From Pseudomonas fluorescens (GTDB lineage: Bacteria > Pseudomonadota > Gammaproteobacteria > Pseudomonadales > Pseudomonadaceae): a stretch of 64,000 bases of DNA. The notes under the pieces were generated by a model. The model did no database searches and was not told the DNA's origin. It saw only the letters and a list, made by a program, of their open reading frames with translations. The translations under genes were made by a program, and so were the position numbers. Positions 51,660 through 60,875 of the stretch are shown in pieces (the first letter of the stretch is position 1; the number at the start of each line of letters is the position of its first letter). Location of the stretch: assembly GCF_902497855.1 (NCBI RefSeq), contig NZ_CABVHU010000001.1, positions 124,001-188,000 of the forward strand, read 5' to 3'.

Positions 51660-51759
51660 TGTAGGAGCGAGCTTGCTCGCGATGGTCGTTAACGATGACG
51701 CGTGTTCGCTGGTTAAACGCGGCGCTCTTGAGTCCATCGCGAGCAAGCTCGCTCCTACA
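51660..51759. repeat. REP palindrome, GAGCGAGC type
   Basis: TGTAGGAGCGAGCTTGCTCG and its inverted partner GAGCAAGCTCGCTCCTACA flank a spacer with AACGATGACGCGTGTTCGC. Intact copy of the family seen at 1318-1415 and 11818-11931. It separates the amine-oxidation operon from the convergent toxin-antitoxin pair. Confidence 0.85.
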
Positions 51760-51793
51760 ATTTCCTTAACTGACTGGCATTAGACCGTCGGGC

Positions 51794-52240
51794 TTACGCT
51801 TTCTTGAACAGTCGGTTGTCGAGCCTGAACGGCTCGGCGGTAATGACGGCCTTGACTGAATCCAGGTGCATAGGGTTGAACAGGTAGTTCAGCGAATGCG
51901 GCATGATGGCGCTCGGTACCGGCAACAACAGGGCAGGGCATCCTTTGAGGAATGAATCGCCAATGCCTTTGGTGTGGTTCAGCTCGAATTCCCAATCCGG
52001 CTTGAGTGCCGGGGCAGGGGCGAGGCTGATATCGTCGGGCACCTCGACCTTGAGCAACTGGAGCGTCTCAGGGAGGTCTTCCTGATCGATCTCGAGGTGT
52101 ACCAGGATTTCGAGCATTGCACCGGCAGGCGTCCCCGCCAGATACACTACCGGTCTCCCCGCCGTGTGCCAGCGTCCCCCCGCGAGGATGCCGCCACGTC
52201 CCGTCAGATCCGCAACAGCGCTGATCCGCCAAAAGATCAA
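51794..52240 (-). CDS. RES-domain toxin (NAD+-degrading type)
   Basis: 148 residues, TTG start at 52240 overlapping the antitoxin stop (TTGA). RES-family catalytic residues R5 (FWRIS), E44 (AGAMLEILVHLE) and S110 (PVPSAIMPHSLNYL) are visible. RES toxins deplete NAD+ (MbcT, Res). The adjacent upstream gene is the matching Xre/ParS-type antitoxin. Size and residues fit a functional toxin. Confidence 0.85.
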   Translation of the reverse strand: MIFWRISAVADLTGRGGILAGGRWHTAGRPVVYLAGTPAGAMLEILVHLEIDQEDLPETLQLLKVEVPDDISLAPAPALKPDWEFELNHTKGIGDSFLKGCPALLLPVPSAIMPHSLNYLFNPMHLDSVKAVITAEPFRLDNRLFKKA

Positions 52241-52686
52241 AACGCGTAGCCTTCGGCCAACTGGATCAGTGTTTCCTCGACCTGGCGTGTTCCCTGTACC
52301 GTCGACAGCATTGCCATTGGGCTACGGCCCGAAAACCGGTCCTTGGGTTTCGACAGCCAGCGTTTGGCTTTTTCATCGCTGCCAAACACGGCGTCTGCCA
52401 TGGCGGTGATGTGGGCGGCGCGGAACAGGCGATCGCTCTCGTCGACCGTGAGGTGCTGGTCTTTAGCCACCCGGGTCTTCAGGGTTTTCAGGGGGATGAT
52501 CTGGTCACGCTCCAGCGGCGTCAGTTCACCCTGTTCGCAGAGCGCCACCAGACGGCCAGCCGCAAAGCCGATCTGGATGATGTCGTGGATTTCCAGGTCA
52601 GACGCATCGGTGGGAATTTGCAGCAAGGCGTGCAGCCGAGCGCGGTAGGCACCGTAGGCGGGTTCACGCATGATTTCAGCTAGCAT
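52237..52686 (-). CDS. Xre/MbcA/ParS-family antitoxin
   Basis: 149 residues with an N-terminal toxin-binding-like region and the central MbcA/ParS/Xre-type fold (VFGSDEKAKRWLSKPKDRFS near 99-118 and PMAMLSTVQGTRQVEETL). It lies directly upstream of the RES toxin and overlaps its start, the usual order for this family. A classical N-terminal HTH is not obvious, so it may bind DNA through the central domain. Confidence 0.8.
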   Translation of the reverse strand: MLAEIMREPAYGAYRARLHALLQIPTDASDLEIHDIIQIGFAAGRLVALCEQGELTPLERDQIIPLKTLKTRVAKDQHLTVDESDRLFRAAHITAMADAVFGSDEKAKRWLSKPKDRFSGRSPMAMLSTVQGTRQVEETLIQLAEGYAF

Positions 52687-52699
52687 GGCCTTCTCCTGG

Positions 52700-52760
52700 A
52701 TCGGCGTTTATCGATTAGTCGGCGTTTACCGAATTCTACCCGGTAAATGCCGACTATGCG
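52700..52760. promoter_or_regulatory. GGCGTTTA repeats upstream of the RES/Xre operon
   Basis: Two direct copies of CGGCGTTTA (about 52702 and 52721) and one inverted TAAATGCCG (about 52744) lie just before the antitoxin start. Together GTTTACC...GGTAAAT form an inverted repeat across an A/T-rich core with ATTCTACC. It is a likely operator for the antitoxin-toxin complex. Confidence 0.5.
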
Positions 52761-52790
52761 AGCGATCTTGGGAAGTCCCGCTTCAGCCCG

Positions 52791-53804
52791 TCAGTTGACG
52801 ACGAAGCCCGCCCCGACCGGGTCATTGCGCTCGATGACCCAGCGCGATGTCCCCAGAATGCTGGCCGTGCCCTTGACGGTCGGGCGCACCGCGCGTGTGC
52901 CGTTGAGGTCGACTTCGCCGAGCAGGCAGCCTTCGAAGGTGCCGCTGCCCAGCAGGCCTTCGGACAGGATGGGCTGGTTCAGGCCGAGTTTGCCCCGGGC
53001 CTCGAACATGGCCATCATCGCGCTGGTGCCGGTTCCGCCGGGAGAGCGGTCGAGCTGGCCGGCGCTGAACACGTGGACGTTCTTGTAGAACGCGCCTTCG
53101 ATGGTTGCCGGGTGCCAGAACGTGATGAAGTTGAGGTCGTTGATATGGGCCTCGGTGGGGTGCTGGATCTTCAGCTGCCGGTTGATCTGGTCGCGTGCCA
53201 GCAGGCCCAGGCGCGACAGTTCGCTGCCGTTGTCCGGGCTGATGCGCAGGTCGCAATCGGTCAGGTCGATGATGCCGAAGTAGTTGCCGCCCCAGACCAG
53301 GTCGGCCTTGAGGTCGCCATAGCCGGGAAGATGGATCGGGATGTCCTGGGCGGCCACGTAGGCCGGCACGTTTTCGAAACGGGTCCAGAGTACGTTGTCG
53401 CCTTCCGAAGCCACTTCGGCCACCACCAGGCCGGCGGTGGTTTCAAAACGGATTTTGGTGATGCCATCGGCGCCACGCGGCACCAGCCCCAGGGCGACCA
53501 TCGCCATGCTCACCGCGATGGTGCCGTGGCCGCACATGTGCGAATACACGCTGCCGTCCATGTAGATCAGCCCGGCGTCGAACTCGCTGCTGGAGGGCGG
53601 GGTGAGAAACACCCCGAACATGTCCTTGTGGCCGCGCGGTTCCTGCATCAGTGCCTTGCGCAGCCAGTCGTAGTTCTGCTCGAGAAAGGCGCGCTTGGCC
53701 AGGATGCTCGAACCGGCGGGGTAGGGAATGCCGCTGTGGACGATGCACAGTGGTTCGCCTTCGGTATGGGTATAGATGACATCGAACGTGTCTTGCATGC
53801 GCAT
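52791..53804 (-). CDS. proline racemase-family enzyme with Gly at the second catalytic position
   Basis: 337 residues. The first catalytic Cys is C91 in SHMCGHG. The second active-site loop is DRSPGGTGTSA with G256 where epimerases have Cys (DRSPCGTG) and trans-3-hydroxyproline dehydratases have Thr. A normal two-base racemase mechanism is therefore impossible. A dehydratase/lyase-like activity on a hydroxyproline-like substrate, or substrate restriction, is more likely. It shares a direction with the ABC importer at 53852-57611. Start ATG 53804 (a second ATG lies two codons on). Confidence 0.8.
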   Translation of the reverse strand: MRMQDTFDVIYTHTEGEPLCIVHSGIPYPAGSSILAKRAFLEQNYDWLRKALMQEPRGHKDMFGVFLTPPSSSEFDAGLIYMDGSVYSHMCGHGTIAVSMAMVALGLVPRGADGITKIRFETTAGLVVAEVASEGDNVLWTRFENVPAYVAAQDIPIHLPGYGDLKADLVWGGNYFGIIDLTDCDLRISPDNGSELSRLGLLARDQINRQLKIQHPTEAHINDLNFITFWHPATIEGAFYKNVHVFSAGQLDRSPGGTGTSAMMAMFEARGKLGLNQPILSEGLLGSGTFEGCLLGEVDLNGTRAVRPTVKGTASILGTSRWVIERNDPVGAGFVVN

Positions 53805-53851
53805 GACTGAACTCCTGGCTTACGGGATGTATGAGGGGGTTGATTACGTCG

Positions 53852-54640
53852 TTATTTGCGTTCTGACAAAAGGTCGAGGCCGATGCACAGATCCAGCACG
53901 ATCACAGCGAGTACGACGACGATGATGGTGGCGCCGGAAGCGGCGGCGATGGTCGGGTCGACGGTGTACTGCACGTAGTTGAAGAGCTTGACCGGGATGG
54001 TGTTCAGGTCCGGCGTGGTGTTGAAGATCGACAGCTCGACGTTGATCCATGACGAGATGAAGGCAAAGATCGACCCGGTGACGATCCCCGGCCGGATCTG
54101 CGGCAGCACCACCAGAAAGAAGGTGGCCCAGGGGGTACCGCCCAGATCGCTCGAGGCTTCTTCCAGGGCGCGCTGCTCGGGCGTCAGCATCGACAGCACC
54201 GAACGCAGCACGAACGGCGAGATGATGATGGTGTGACCGATCAACAACGCCAGGAAGCTGCGGGTCAAGCCGAAGTAACCGCCAAACTGCAAGAGCGCCG
54301 CCCCCAGCACAATGTGCGGAAACACCAGCGGTGAAGTCAGGGCGGCGAGGATCGTGGCTTTGCCGCGAAAATCGTAACGGGCCATCGCCAGGGCGGCCGG
54401 CACGCTGAGCAGCACCGCGACCAAGGTGGCGACCAGCGCCAGGACGGTGCTGGTGGCAAAGGACGCCACATAGCTTGGGTCACTGAGCATCTTGGCGTAC
54501 CAGTCCAGCGTCCAGCCCTGTGGCGGGAAGGCGAGGAATGACGTGGCGGTGACCGAGACGCCGAGGATGACCACCAGTGGCAGCAGCATGTAGCCCAGCA
54601 CGGCCCAGGCCACCAGCCTGACCAGTATTTTAGTGATCAT
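53852..54640 (-). CDS. ABC transporter permease (PotC-like)
   Basis: 262 residues from ATG 54640, about six membrane segments, EAA-type loop EEASSDLGGTPWATFFLVVLP. Overlaps the upstream permease by 4 bases (ATGA). Second importer of the window, with a racemase-family enzyme next to it. Confidence 0.85.
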   Translation of the reverse strand: MITKILVRLVAWAVLGYMLLPLVVILGVSVTATSFLAFPPQGWTLDWYAKMLSDPSYVASFATSTVLALVATLVAVLLSVPAALAMARYDFRGKATILAALTSPLVFPHIVLGAALLQFGGYFGLTRSFLALLIGHTIIISPFVLRSVLSMLTPEQRALEEASSDLGGTPWATFFLVVLPQIRPGIVTGSIFAFISSWINVELSIFNTTPDLNTIPVKLFNYVQYTVDPTIAAASGATIIVVVLAVIVLDLCIGLDLLSERK

Positions 54641-55479
54641 GGGTTGCTCCCCCGAATACTGCCCACACGCCCGGCCAGCCCGACCATGACCAGGGTAAAG
54701 ATCAGCAGCACCACGCTCAGCGCGCCGCCGTAGTTGAAGTCGAAAACCGAACTGTATTGCTGGAAAATCAGCATCGACAGCACCGAGATCCGGCCCCCGG
54801 ACAGCAGGGCCGGCGTGACGTAGGCGCTTGATGCCAGGGTGAAGACCATGATCGAGCCGGAGATGATGCCGGGCATGGTCAGCGGCAACACCACATGGAA
54901 AAAGGTCGCGCGGGGGCTGGCGCCAAGGTCCTCGGAGGCCTGTTCGAAGGCCGGGTCGACCTGGGCCAGGGCATTGCCGGCCGCGAGCACGATGAACGGC
55001 AGCAGGATGTACACCATGCCGATCAGGATGCCGAGTTCGGTGCCCAGGAAACGCACCGGCGTATCGATCAGGCCGGTTTCCATAAGGCTCTGGTTGACCA
55101 GGCCCTTGCGTCCCAGCAGCACCATCCAGCCGAACGAGCGCACGATGTTGCTGGTGAACATCGGCACCACCAGCAGAATCACGCAGGCTCGGCGCCAGGC
55201 GCGCCATTTCACGACGCGCACCAGATACCAGGCCAGCGGATAACCCAGCAGCAACGAGATCAGGGTGGTGAGCGCGGCGATGCGGAAGGTCACCAGAATC
55301 ACGTCCCAGTGGTACTGGTCGCCCAGCACTCTGACGTAGTGTTCCAGGGTGAACGCCTGATCGGCGCCCTTGGTCAGGCTGGCGAAGATCACCACGGCGA
55401 ACGGCGCGAGAAAGAATGCCGTGAAAAAGGCCAGGGCGCCGAACAGCATCAACGAGGGGGCGAGCACCGGGCGTTTCAT
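54637..55479 (-). CDS. ABC transporter permease (PotB-like)
   Basis: 280 residues with about six membrane segments and EAA loop [25 protein letters not shown] overlaps at both ends. Works with the permease, ATPase and binding protein around it. Confidence 0.85.
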   Translation of the reverse strand: MKRPVLAPSLMLFGALAFFTAFFLAPFAVVIFASLTKGADQAFTLEHYVRVLGDQYHWDVILVTFRIAALTTLISLLLGYPLAWYLVRVVKWRAWRRACVILLVVPMFTSNIVRSFGWMVLLGRKGLVNQSLMETGLIDTPVRFLGTELGILIGMVYILLPFIVLAAGNALAQVDPAFEQASEDLGASPRATFFHVVLPLTMPGIISGSIMVFTLASSAYVTPALLSGGRISVLSMLIFQQYSSVFDFNYGGALSVVLLIFTLVMVGLAGRVGSIRGSNP

Positions 55480-56543
55480 ACCGGCTCTCCGATCAGATGC
55501 AGGTGCGCGGGATTGAAGCCCAGGCGCACGGCGCTGCCGGTGCTCAGGTCGGCGCGGGGGAAACCCATGGTGCGCGCCACGATCGATTGCCCGTCGATCA
55601 GCGAGTGCACCAGGGTATGGCTGCCCACGGTGACGATGTCGGTCACTGTGCCCTTGAGTTCACAGCAACTGGCGCTCGCCGGACTCGAGGCATCCAGCAC
55701 CTGCAGGTGTTCGGGACGCAGCACCGCCACCCCGTGGGGCAGCAGATCCTTTGCGCCGCTCGAAATCGGGGTATGGGCGATGCCCAGGCGAATCTCACCG
55801 CTATCGCTGGCCTGATAGCCGATCAGGTTGGCCTCGCCGATGAAGTCGGCGACGAAGCGCGAAGCCGGGGCACTGTAAATCTCGCTGCTGGCGCCCACCT
55901 GTTCGATGCGTCCGGCATTCATCACCACGATACGGTCGGCGATGGTCATCGCTTCTTCCTGGTCGTGGGTGACGAAAATGAAGGCGATGCCGAGCTTGGC
56001 CTGAAGGTGCTTGAGCTCCAGCTGCATGCGCTTGCGCAGTTTCATGTCCAGGGCCGAGAGCGGCTCGTCGAGCAACAGCAGTTTCGGTTGATTGACGATG
56101 GCGCGAGCCAGGGCCACGCGTTGCTGCTGCCCGCCGGACAAAGCGCGGGGAAAGCGATCCTCCAGGGCTTCCAGGCCGACCATCGCCAGGGCTTCTCGCG
56201 CCTTGAGCCGGGCCTCGGTGCGATTGACCCCCTGGCGCCGCGGTCCGTAGGCGACGTTTTCCAGGACGGTCATGTGCGGGAACAGAGCGTAGTTCTGGAA
56301 CACGGTATTGAGGGGCCGACGGTAGGGAGGCAAGCGACTCACATCCTGCCCGTCGATGGCGATGCGGCCGGAATCGGGCTGCATGAAGCCGGCGATCGAG
56401 CGCAGCAAGGTGGTCTTGCCACAGCCGCTGGGGCCGAGCAGCACGATGAATTCGCCCTGCTCGATGTCCAGGTGGATGTTGTCCAGCGCCTGGAACGGCC
56501 CGAAGCTTTTACAGACACTGTCGATGCTCAACAAAACTGACAT
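55476..56543 (-). CDS. ABC transporter ATP-binding protein (PotA-like)
   Basis: 355 residues, Walker [10 protein letters not shown] at 37-45, signature [17 protein letters not shown], Walker [13 protein letters not shown] and a TOBE-type C-terminus. Overlaps the permease start. Part of the 53.8-57.6 kb importer. Confidence 0.85.
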   Translation of the reverse strand: MSVLLSIDSVCKSFGPFQALDNIHLDIEQGEFIVLLGPSGCGKTTLLRSIAGFMQPDSGRIAIDGQDVSRLPPYRRPLNTVFQNYALFPHMTVLENVAYGPRRQGVNRTEARLKAREALAMVGLEALEDRFPRALSGGQQQRVALARAIVNQPKLLLLDEPLSALDMKLRKRMQLELKHLQAKLGIAFIFVTHDQEEAMTIADRIVVMNAGRIEQVGASSEIYSAPASRFVADFIGEANLIGYQASDSGEIRLGIAHTPISSGAKDLLPHGVAVLRPEHLQVLDASSPASASCCELKGTVTDIVTVGSHTLVHSLIDGQSIVARTMGFPRADLSTGSAVRLGFNPAHLHLIGEPV

Positions 56544-56558
56544 TGCAGACCTCTTGAG

Positions 56559-57611
56559 CTAGTTTTTGGCGGTGACTTTGCGGTTCCAGTCGTTGGTGAC
56601 ACCGGCGCGCTGGGCGTTGATCTGGCTCCAGTCGAACAAACGCAGGTTGTCGATCGAACCCCCCACGCCCCAGGGCAGCTTGCGGGCCACGTCATCGGTG
56701 ACCACGACACCTTTCACCGCCGGGCCCAGGTACAGCTTGCCGGCCAGGCAGGCCGCCGCCTCCTTGGTCAGCGCGGTATTGATGAACTGCTCGCCGGCCT
56801 TGCTGTTCTTCGCCCCCTTGATCAGGTGCAGGCGGGCGTCGGTGGCCCAGGCACCTTCCCTGGGAATGGTGAAACCGATCGGCGCACCCTTGTCGATCAA
56901 GTCCCAGGCACCGACGTTGAAATGCGCGCCGATGATCGCTTCGCCACTCTGAAAGGCATTGGTGGCGGCGCCCGAGCTGTCGAAGAACAGTGCGGTGTCC
57001 AGCGCGCCCAGCTTGGTGTAGACCGGCTCCAGGTTGGCCCGGTCGATGCCCCAGACATCGGCCATGAAAAACACGAAGGGCACCCCGGAGGAGTTGGCGG
57101 GCGAGGGCAGGGCGATGGCGCCGGCGTACTCCGGTTTCCACAGGTCTTTCCAGCTGGTGGGCGCTTCCTTGATTTCCTTGGTGTTGTAGGTCAGGCCCAG
57201 GGAATAGAAACCGCTGCTGACGGCGAAGGTATGGCCGGCATCGGTGTAGACCGCTTTTTCCTGCACGTTTTTCAGGTTGGGAATGGCCGCCGGATCGAGA
57301 TCGGCGACGACCCCGGCGGCATAGGCCAATTCACTGATGCCACCGTCCATCCAGGCCACATCGATCGTCGGGCTGGATTTCTGTTGCTGGAGTTTGGCCA
57401 GGGTGGTGGTCGAGGTGCCGACTTCCGCGGCGACGGCGATCCCGGTCGCTTGCGTGAAAGGTTCTGCAACACATTTGAGGAAGGCCTCACCCCAGTTGCC
57501 GCCATACAACGCAACGGTCAGCTTTTGCTGTTCGGCCATGACGGCCGATGAGGAGATGCAGCCGGTAACTAAAAGAGCAGCGGTGATTTGCTTACCTGTC
57601 TTCAGTTTCAT
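56559..57611 (-). CDS. ABC transporter substrate-binding protein (PotD-like)
   Basis: 350 residues from ATG 57611, with signal peptide (cut after AVMA, residue 26). Periplasmic receptor of the PotD type (VALYGGNWGEAFLKCVAEPF near 34-53, LPWGVGGSIDNLRLFDWSQI near the end). Adjacent to the proline racemase-family gene, hinting at hydroxyproline- or betaine-like ligands. Ligand not shown by sequence. Confidence 0.8.
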   Translation of the reverse strand: MKLKTGKQITAALLVTGCISSSAVMAEQQKLTVALYGGNWGEAFLKCVAEPFTQATGIAVAAEVGTSTTTLAKLQQQKSSPTIDVAWMDGGISELAYAAGVVADLDPAAIPNLKNVQEKAVYTDAGHTFAVSSGFYSLGLTYNTKEIKEAPTSWKDLWKPEYAGAIALPSPANSSGVPFVFFMADVWGIDRANLEPVYTKLGALDTALFFDSSGAATNAFQSGEAIIGAHFNVGAWDLIDKGAPIGFTIPREGAWATDARLHLIKGAKNSKAGEQFINTALTKEAAACLAGKLYLGPAVKGVVVTDDVARKLPWGVGGSIDNLRLFDWSQINAQRAGVTNDWNRKVTAKN

Positions 57612-57719
57612 CGTGAGTCCTCTTGGGGCGTTGTTGGACTGTACCCCTTGCCTGAATATTGCTCGTATCCGTGATGCGAGCGCTTGCACTGCGGGGTCTT
57701 AAAGTTGAATAGTTAGGTC

Positions 57720-58760
57720 ATGACAAAAGTGACCCAGCTCAATCGAGAAAGCCTGCAACCTGACTCCCCCGATCCCGGGGCAGGCAGTCGTCCGCAGCTG
57801 TCGGTGGGCCTGGTCCTCCTGGATCAATTCACACTGGCTGCGTTTTCCGGCTTTGTCGATGTGTTGCGCTTGTCCGCCGACCTCGGCGGCGGCAGCCGGC
57901 AGATCCATACGGCGTGGCGGGTGATGAGTGTGGACGGCTTGCCGCGAACCTCCAGTGCCGGGATTACGCTGGAAGTGTCCGGGGGGCTGGCGCAGGATCT
58001 TGAAGCCTTCGATTACGTGGCCATCTGTGGCGGCAACGATTACCTCAATACCCATTTGCCCAACCCCTTGCGTGACTGGCTGCAGCGCGCGGCGAAGAGT
58101 CGAACGCGGTTGCTGGGCATCTGCACCGGCACCTTTGCCCTGGCGCAGGCGGGGGTGGTCGGCAGTCGTTCGGTGTGCGTGCACTGGAACGTGCTGGATG
58201 CGTTCCGCGCACGCTTCCCCAAAACCCCGGCGGCGGTGGACCACCTGTTCATCGACGAGGGCGACCTGATCACTTGTGCCGGCTCGACCGCGGCCATTGA
58301 CTTGGGGTTGTACCTGGTGGCCCGGCATTGCGGCCGGGAAAAAGCCCAGCAGGCGGTGCGGCACATGATGCTGCAGGGCATTCGCCCGGGGCGGCAGCCC
58401 CAGGCGCACTTCTACGCCAACCTGGCGGACATCAAGGATGAACGCGTGCGCCAGGCCGCGCACTATATCGAGCAGCGCATGGACAGCCTGCCGACCCTGG
58501 ATGCCATCGCGCGTTATGTAGGGCTGGGACGGCGCCAACTGACACGGGCGTTCCAGCAGTCGCTGGGGTTGTCGCCCATGGAGTTCCAGCGCTCGCTGCG
58601 GGTTGAGTATGGCGGCTGGCTGCTGGTGAACAGCCACAGCAGCATCACCCAGATCGCCATGGACTGCGGCTTCTCCGACGGCGCGCATTTCTCCCGGGAA
58701 TTTCGCGCGCGCTTTGGCGTGTGCCCGCGACAGTATCAGCGCCAGGAGCGGTCAGGCTGA
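57720..58760 (+). CDS. GlxA-family AraC-type regulator
   Basis: 346 residues, DJ-1-like sensor (LLGICTGTFALAQAGVVGSR near 127-146) and two AraC HTH motifs (DAIARYVGLGRRQLTRAFQQ and IAMDCGFSDGAHFSREFRAR). It is divergent from the substrate-binding protein gene and likely regulates the ABC/proline-racemase-type operon. Similar architecture to the regulator at 4375-5466. Confidence 0.85.
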   Translation: MTKVTQLNRESLQPDSPDPGAGSRPQLSVGLVLLDQFTLAAFSGFVDVLRLSADLGGGSRQIHTAWRVMSVDGLPRTSSAGITLEVSGGLAQDLEAFDYVAICGGNDYLNTHLPNPLRDWLQRAAKSRTRLLGICTGTFALAQAGVVGSRSVCVHWNVLDAFRARFPKTPAAVDHLFIDEGDLITCAGSTAAIDLGLYLVARHCGREKAQQAVRHMMLQGIRPGRQPQAHFYANLADIKDERVRQAAHYIEQRMDSLPTLDAIARYVGLGRRQLTRAFQQSLGLSPMEFQRSLRVEYGGWLLVNSHSSITQIAMDCGFSDGAHFSREFRARFGVCPRQYQRQERSG

Positions 58761-59163
58761 TGGCGTTGCACGGCTGAGTCGTCTGGCTCGGTGTCTCCCT
58801 CTATTCAAACGGCCCTGCCCTGTAGGAGCTGGCTTGTCGGATCGCCGCACCGCAGCGAAGGCGGACTGTCAGGCAACAATGATGTTGAATGTGACGGCCC
58901 TTTCGCTGGCAAGCCAGCTCCTACAGGGAGGCCGCGTGGCGAGATCAGATACGGCGGTGGCGCGATCAGGTAACCGATTTGGCGGATAAGGCGGGTAAGG
59001 TGGCGCATCTTTTCAAGCGCGGTGGGCACATCGCGATGACCGATTGAAAAGAGCAGTAGCGTTTGAGGAGTGCCGCTCCCAGGAGGGGCTACAGGAAGGA
59101 ATGATGATCGCCTGACCCTCAGTCAGTACGCTTAAATGTCGATCACCAGAGAATAAAAAACCA
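58761..59163. other. 403-base intergenic stretch
   Basis: Contains a REP (58821-58925) and, to its right, a stretch without a convincing gene or strong promoter signature. The end (about 59100-59163) carries AGAGAATAAAA just before the GABA-type permease start. No other structure seen. Confidence 0.6.
58821..58925. repeat. REP palindrome, GAGCTGGC type
   Basis: TGTAGGAGCTGGCTTG left arm and CAAGCCAGCTCCTACA right arm around a longer spacer. Same flavour as at 2682-2770 and 35766-35864; its CGGATCGCCGCACCGCAGCG stretch also occurs, inverted, in the 35.8-kb copy. Confidence 0.8.
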
Positions 59164-60564
59164 ATGATCAGCCCGAACTCCCAGGATTCGAATGGCCAAT
59201 TGGCGCAGGGCTTCAAGCCGCGTCACGTCACAATGCTGTCTATCGCAGGAATCATCGGCGCAGGATTATTCGTCGGCTCCGGGCATGCCATCGCCGCGGC
59301 TGGCCCGGCCGTCATGCTGGCGTATCTGTTCTCCGGCCTGCTGGTCGTGCTGGTCATGCGCATGCTGGGTGAAATGGCGGTTGCCAACCCGGACACCGGG
59401 TCTTTCTCCACCTATGCCGACCAGGCCATCGGACGCTGGGCCGGCTTCACCATTGGCTGGCTCTACTGGTGGTTCTGGGTGCTGGTGATACCGATCGAAG
59501 CGCTGGCCGCCGGCCATGTATTGAACCAATGGTTTCCCCAGATCGATGCCTGGCTGTTCGCCCTGGTGTCGATCATTGCGTTGGTGATCACCAATCTGTT
59601 CAGTGTCTCCAAGTACGGCGAATTCGAATTCTGGTTCGCCATGGCCAAGGTGGTGGCGATCATCGGTTTCATCGGCGTGGGTTTCGCCGTGCTGATGGGC
59701 TGGGTTCCCGATCGGGAAGTCAGCGGGTTGAGCGGACTGATGGCCGAGCATGGCGGATTTGCCCCCAACGGCCTGTCGGCGGTAGTCGGCGCTTTCATCA
59801 CCATCATGTTCAGCTTCATCGGCACGGAAGCGGTCACCATCGCCGCCGCCGAATCCGACAACCCGTCGCAGAACATTGCCAAAGCCACGCGTTCGGTGAT
59901 TTGGCGCATCGGCGTGTTCTACCTGTTGTCGATTTTCGTGGTCATCTCCGTGGTGCCCTGGAACGATCCGCTGCTGGCCCAGGTAGGCTCCTACCAGCGG
60001 GCACTGGAAATCATGAACATTCCCAACGCCAAGTTCATGGTGGACGTGGTGGTGCTGATTGCCGTGGCCAGTTGCATGAACTCCTCGATCTACATCGCCT
60101 CGCGCATGCTGTACTCGCTTGGCCGTCGTGGCGATGCGCCGAAGGCGATGAAGGCGACCTCTTCCGAAGGCGTGCCGCGGGCAGCCGTCATCGCCAGTAC
60201 CGTGCTGGGCGCGGCAATCACCGTATGGAGCTACTTCATGCCTGCCGGGCTGTTTGAGTTCCTGCTGGCCAGCTCCGGCGCGATTGCCTTGGTGGTGTAC
60301 CTGGCCATTGCCGTATCGCAGCTGCGTATGCGCCGGAGGTTGGAGCGGCAGAATGTCGAGCTGACCTTTCGCATGTGGCTATTCCCCTGGCTCACTTGGG
60401 TAGTGATCGTGTTCATTTGCGCAGCGTTGGTCGTGATGATGATTGCACCGGAGCACCGTACCGAGGTGAGTACGACCATCGGCCTGGCGTTGGTCATTTC
60501 CTTTATCGGGCTGGTGACTTCGCGTGAGCAGCCGCAGCCTGAGAAAGCCGCTTCCCTGGGTTAG
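59164..60564 (+). CDS. gabP: GabP-like amino acid permease (APC superfamily)
   Basis: 466 residues, 12 predicted membrane segments of the amino acid-polyamine-organocation family. The first helix has MLSIAGIIGAGLFVGSGHAI and SFIGTEAVTIAAAESDNPSQ follows near 219-238, as in GabP (4-aminobutyrate permease). A related specificity (beta-alanine, proline) is possible. It stands alone; ATG 59164. Confidence 0.75.
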   Translation: MISPNSQDSNGQLAQGFKPRHVTMLSIAGIIGAGLFVGSGHAIAAAGPAVMLAYLFSGLLVVLVMRMLGEMAVANPDTGSFSTYADQAIGRWAGFTIGWLYWWFWVLVIPIEALAAGHVLNQWFPQIDAWLFALVSIIALVITNLFSVSKYGEFEFWFAMAKVVAIIGFIGVGFAVLMGWVPDREVSGLSGLMAEHGGFAPNGLSAVVGAFITIMFSFIGTEAVTIAAAESDNPSQNIAKATRSVIWRIGVFYLLSIFVVISVVPWNDPLLAQVGSYQRALEIMNIPNAKFMVDVVVLIAVASCMNSSIYIASRMLYSLGRRGDAPKAMKATSSEGVPRAAVIASTVLGAAITVWSYFMPAGLFEFLLASSGAIALVVYLAIAVSQLRMRRRLERQNVELTFRMWLFPWLTWVVIVFICAALVVMMIAPEHRTEVSTTIGLALVISFIGLVTSREQPQPEKAASLG

Positions 60565-60875
60565 GTCAGGTTTTTATTGCCGGCCCCGACTGACTCAATA
60601 CTGGCCCGGGCCGACTTTCAGCACATGACCTTGCGGGCCGCCCAGCATCAGGCGAGCGTGGCCGCTGGCGATGCCAAGCACTTCATGGCCTTCGCGTGAT
60701 GTGAGCTGATCGACAGGACCTGGCCTGTCGTCGGCTGCCCCGCTCAGCCAACACCGCGGGGGTATTCTGGATCCCTTAAGCTATCGATGGTCTCCAGGAA
60801 ACCGGACCTCCACCCTCTCTGGGGTCTGCCAGGATTTCCTGTGAGGTTTCAGGCGCTGGTCGGGAGGATGAATCG
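60565..60875. other. 311-base intergenic stretch with a decayed cupin fragment
   Basis: Between the permease and the TPR gene. Left part holds the minus-strand cupin remnant (separate entry). The rest carries the GGGAGG ribosome site of the TPR gene at about 60861 and no clear promoter. Confidence 0.5.
60595..60750 (-). pseudogene. remnant of a cupin (YjlB-like) gene
   Basis: Minus-strand reading gives PGPVDQLTSREGHEVLGIAS and continues GHARLMLGGPQGHVLKVGPG before a stop at 60595-60597. The HEVLGxASGxAxLxLGGPxG pattern is the metal-binding cupin core, but the following strand is cut off, and no start is seen upstream. It is a truncated and probably non-functional gene. Confidence 0.45.

Noticed and set aside
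58805..59029. Minus-strand frame MPTALEKMRHLT... running into a REP
   Set aside because: Ends within a REP arm and has no ribosome site or recognised family; treated as non-coding.
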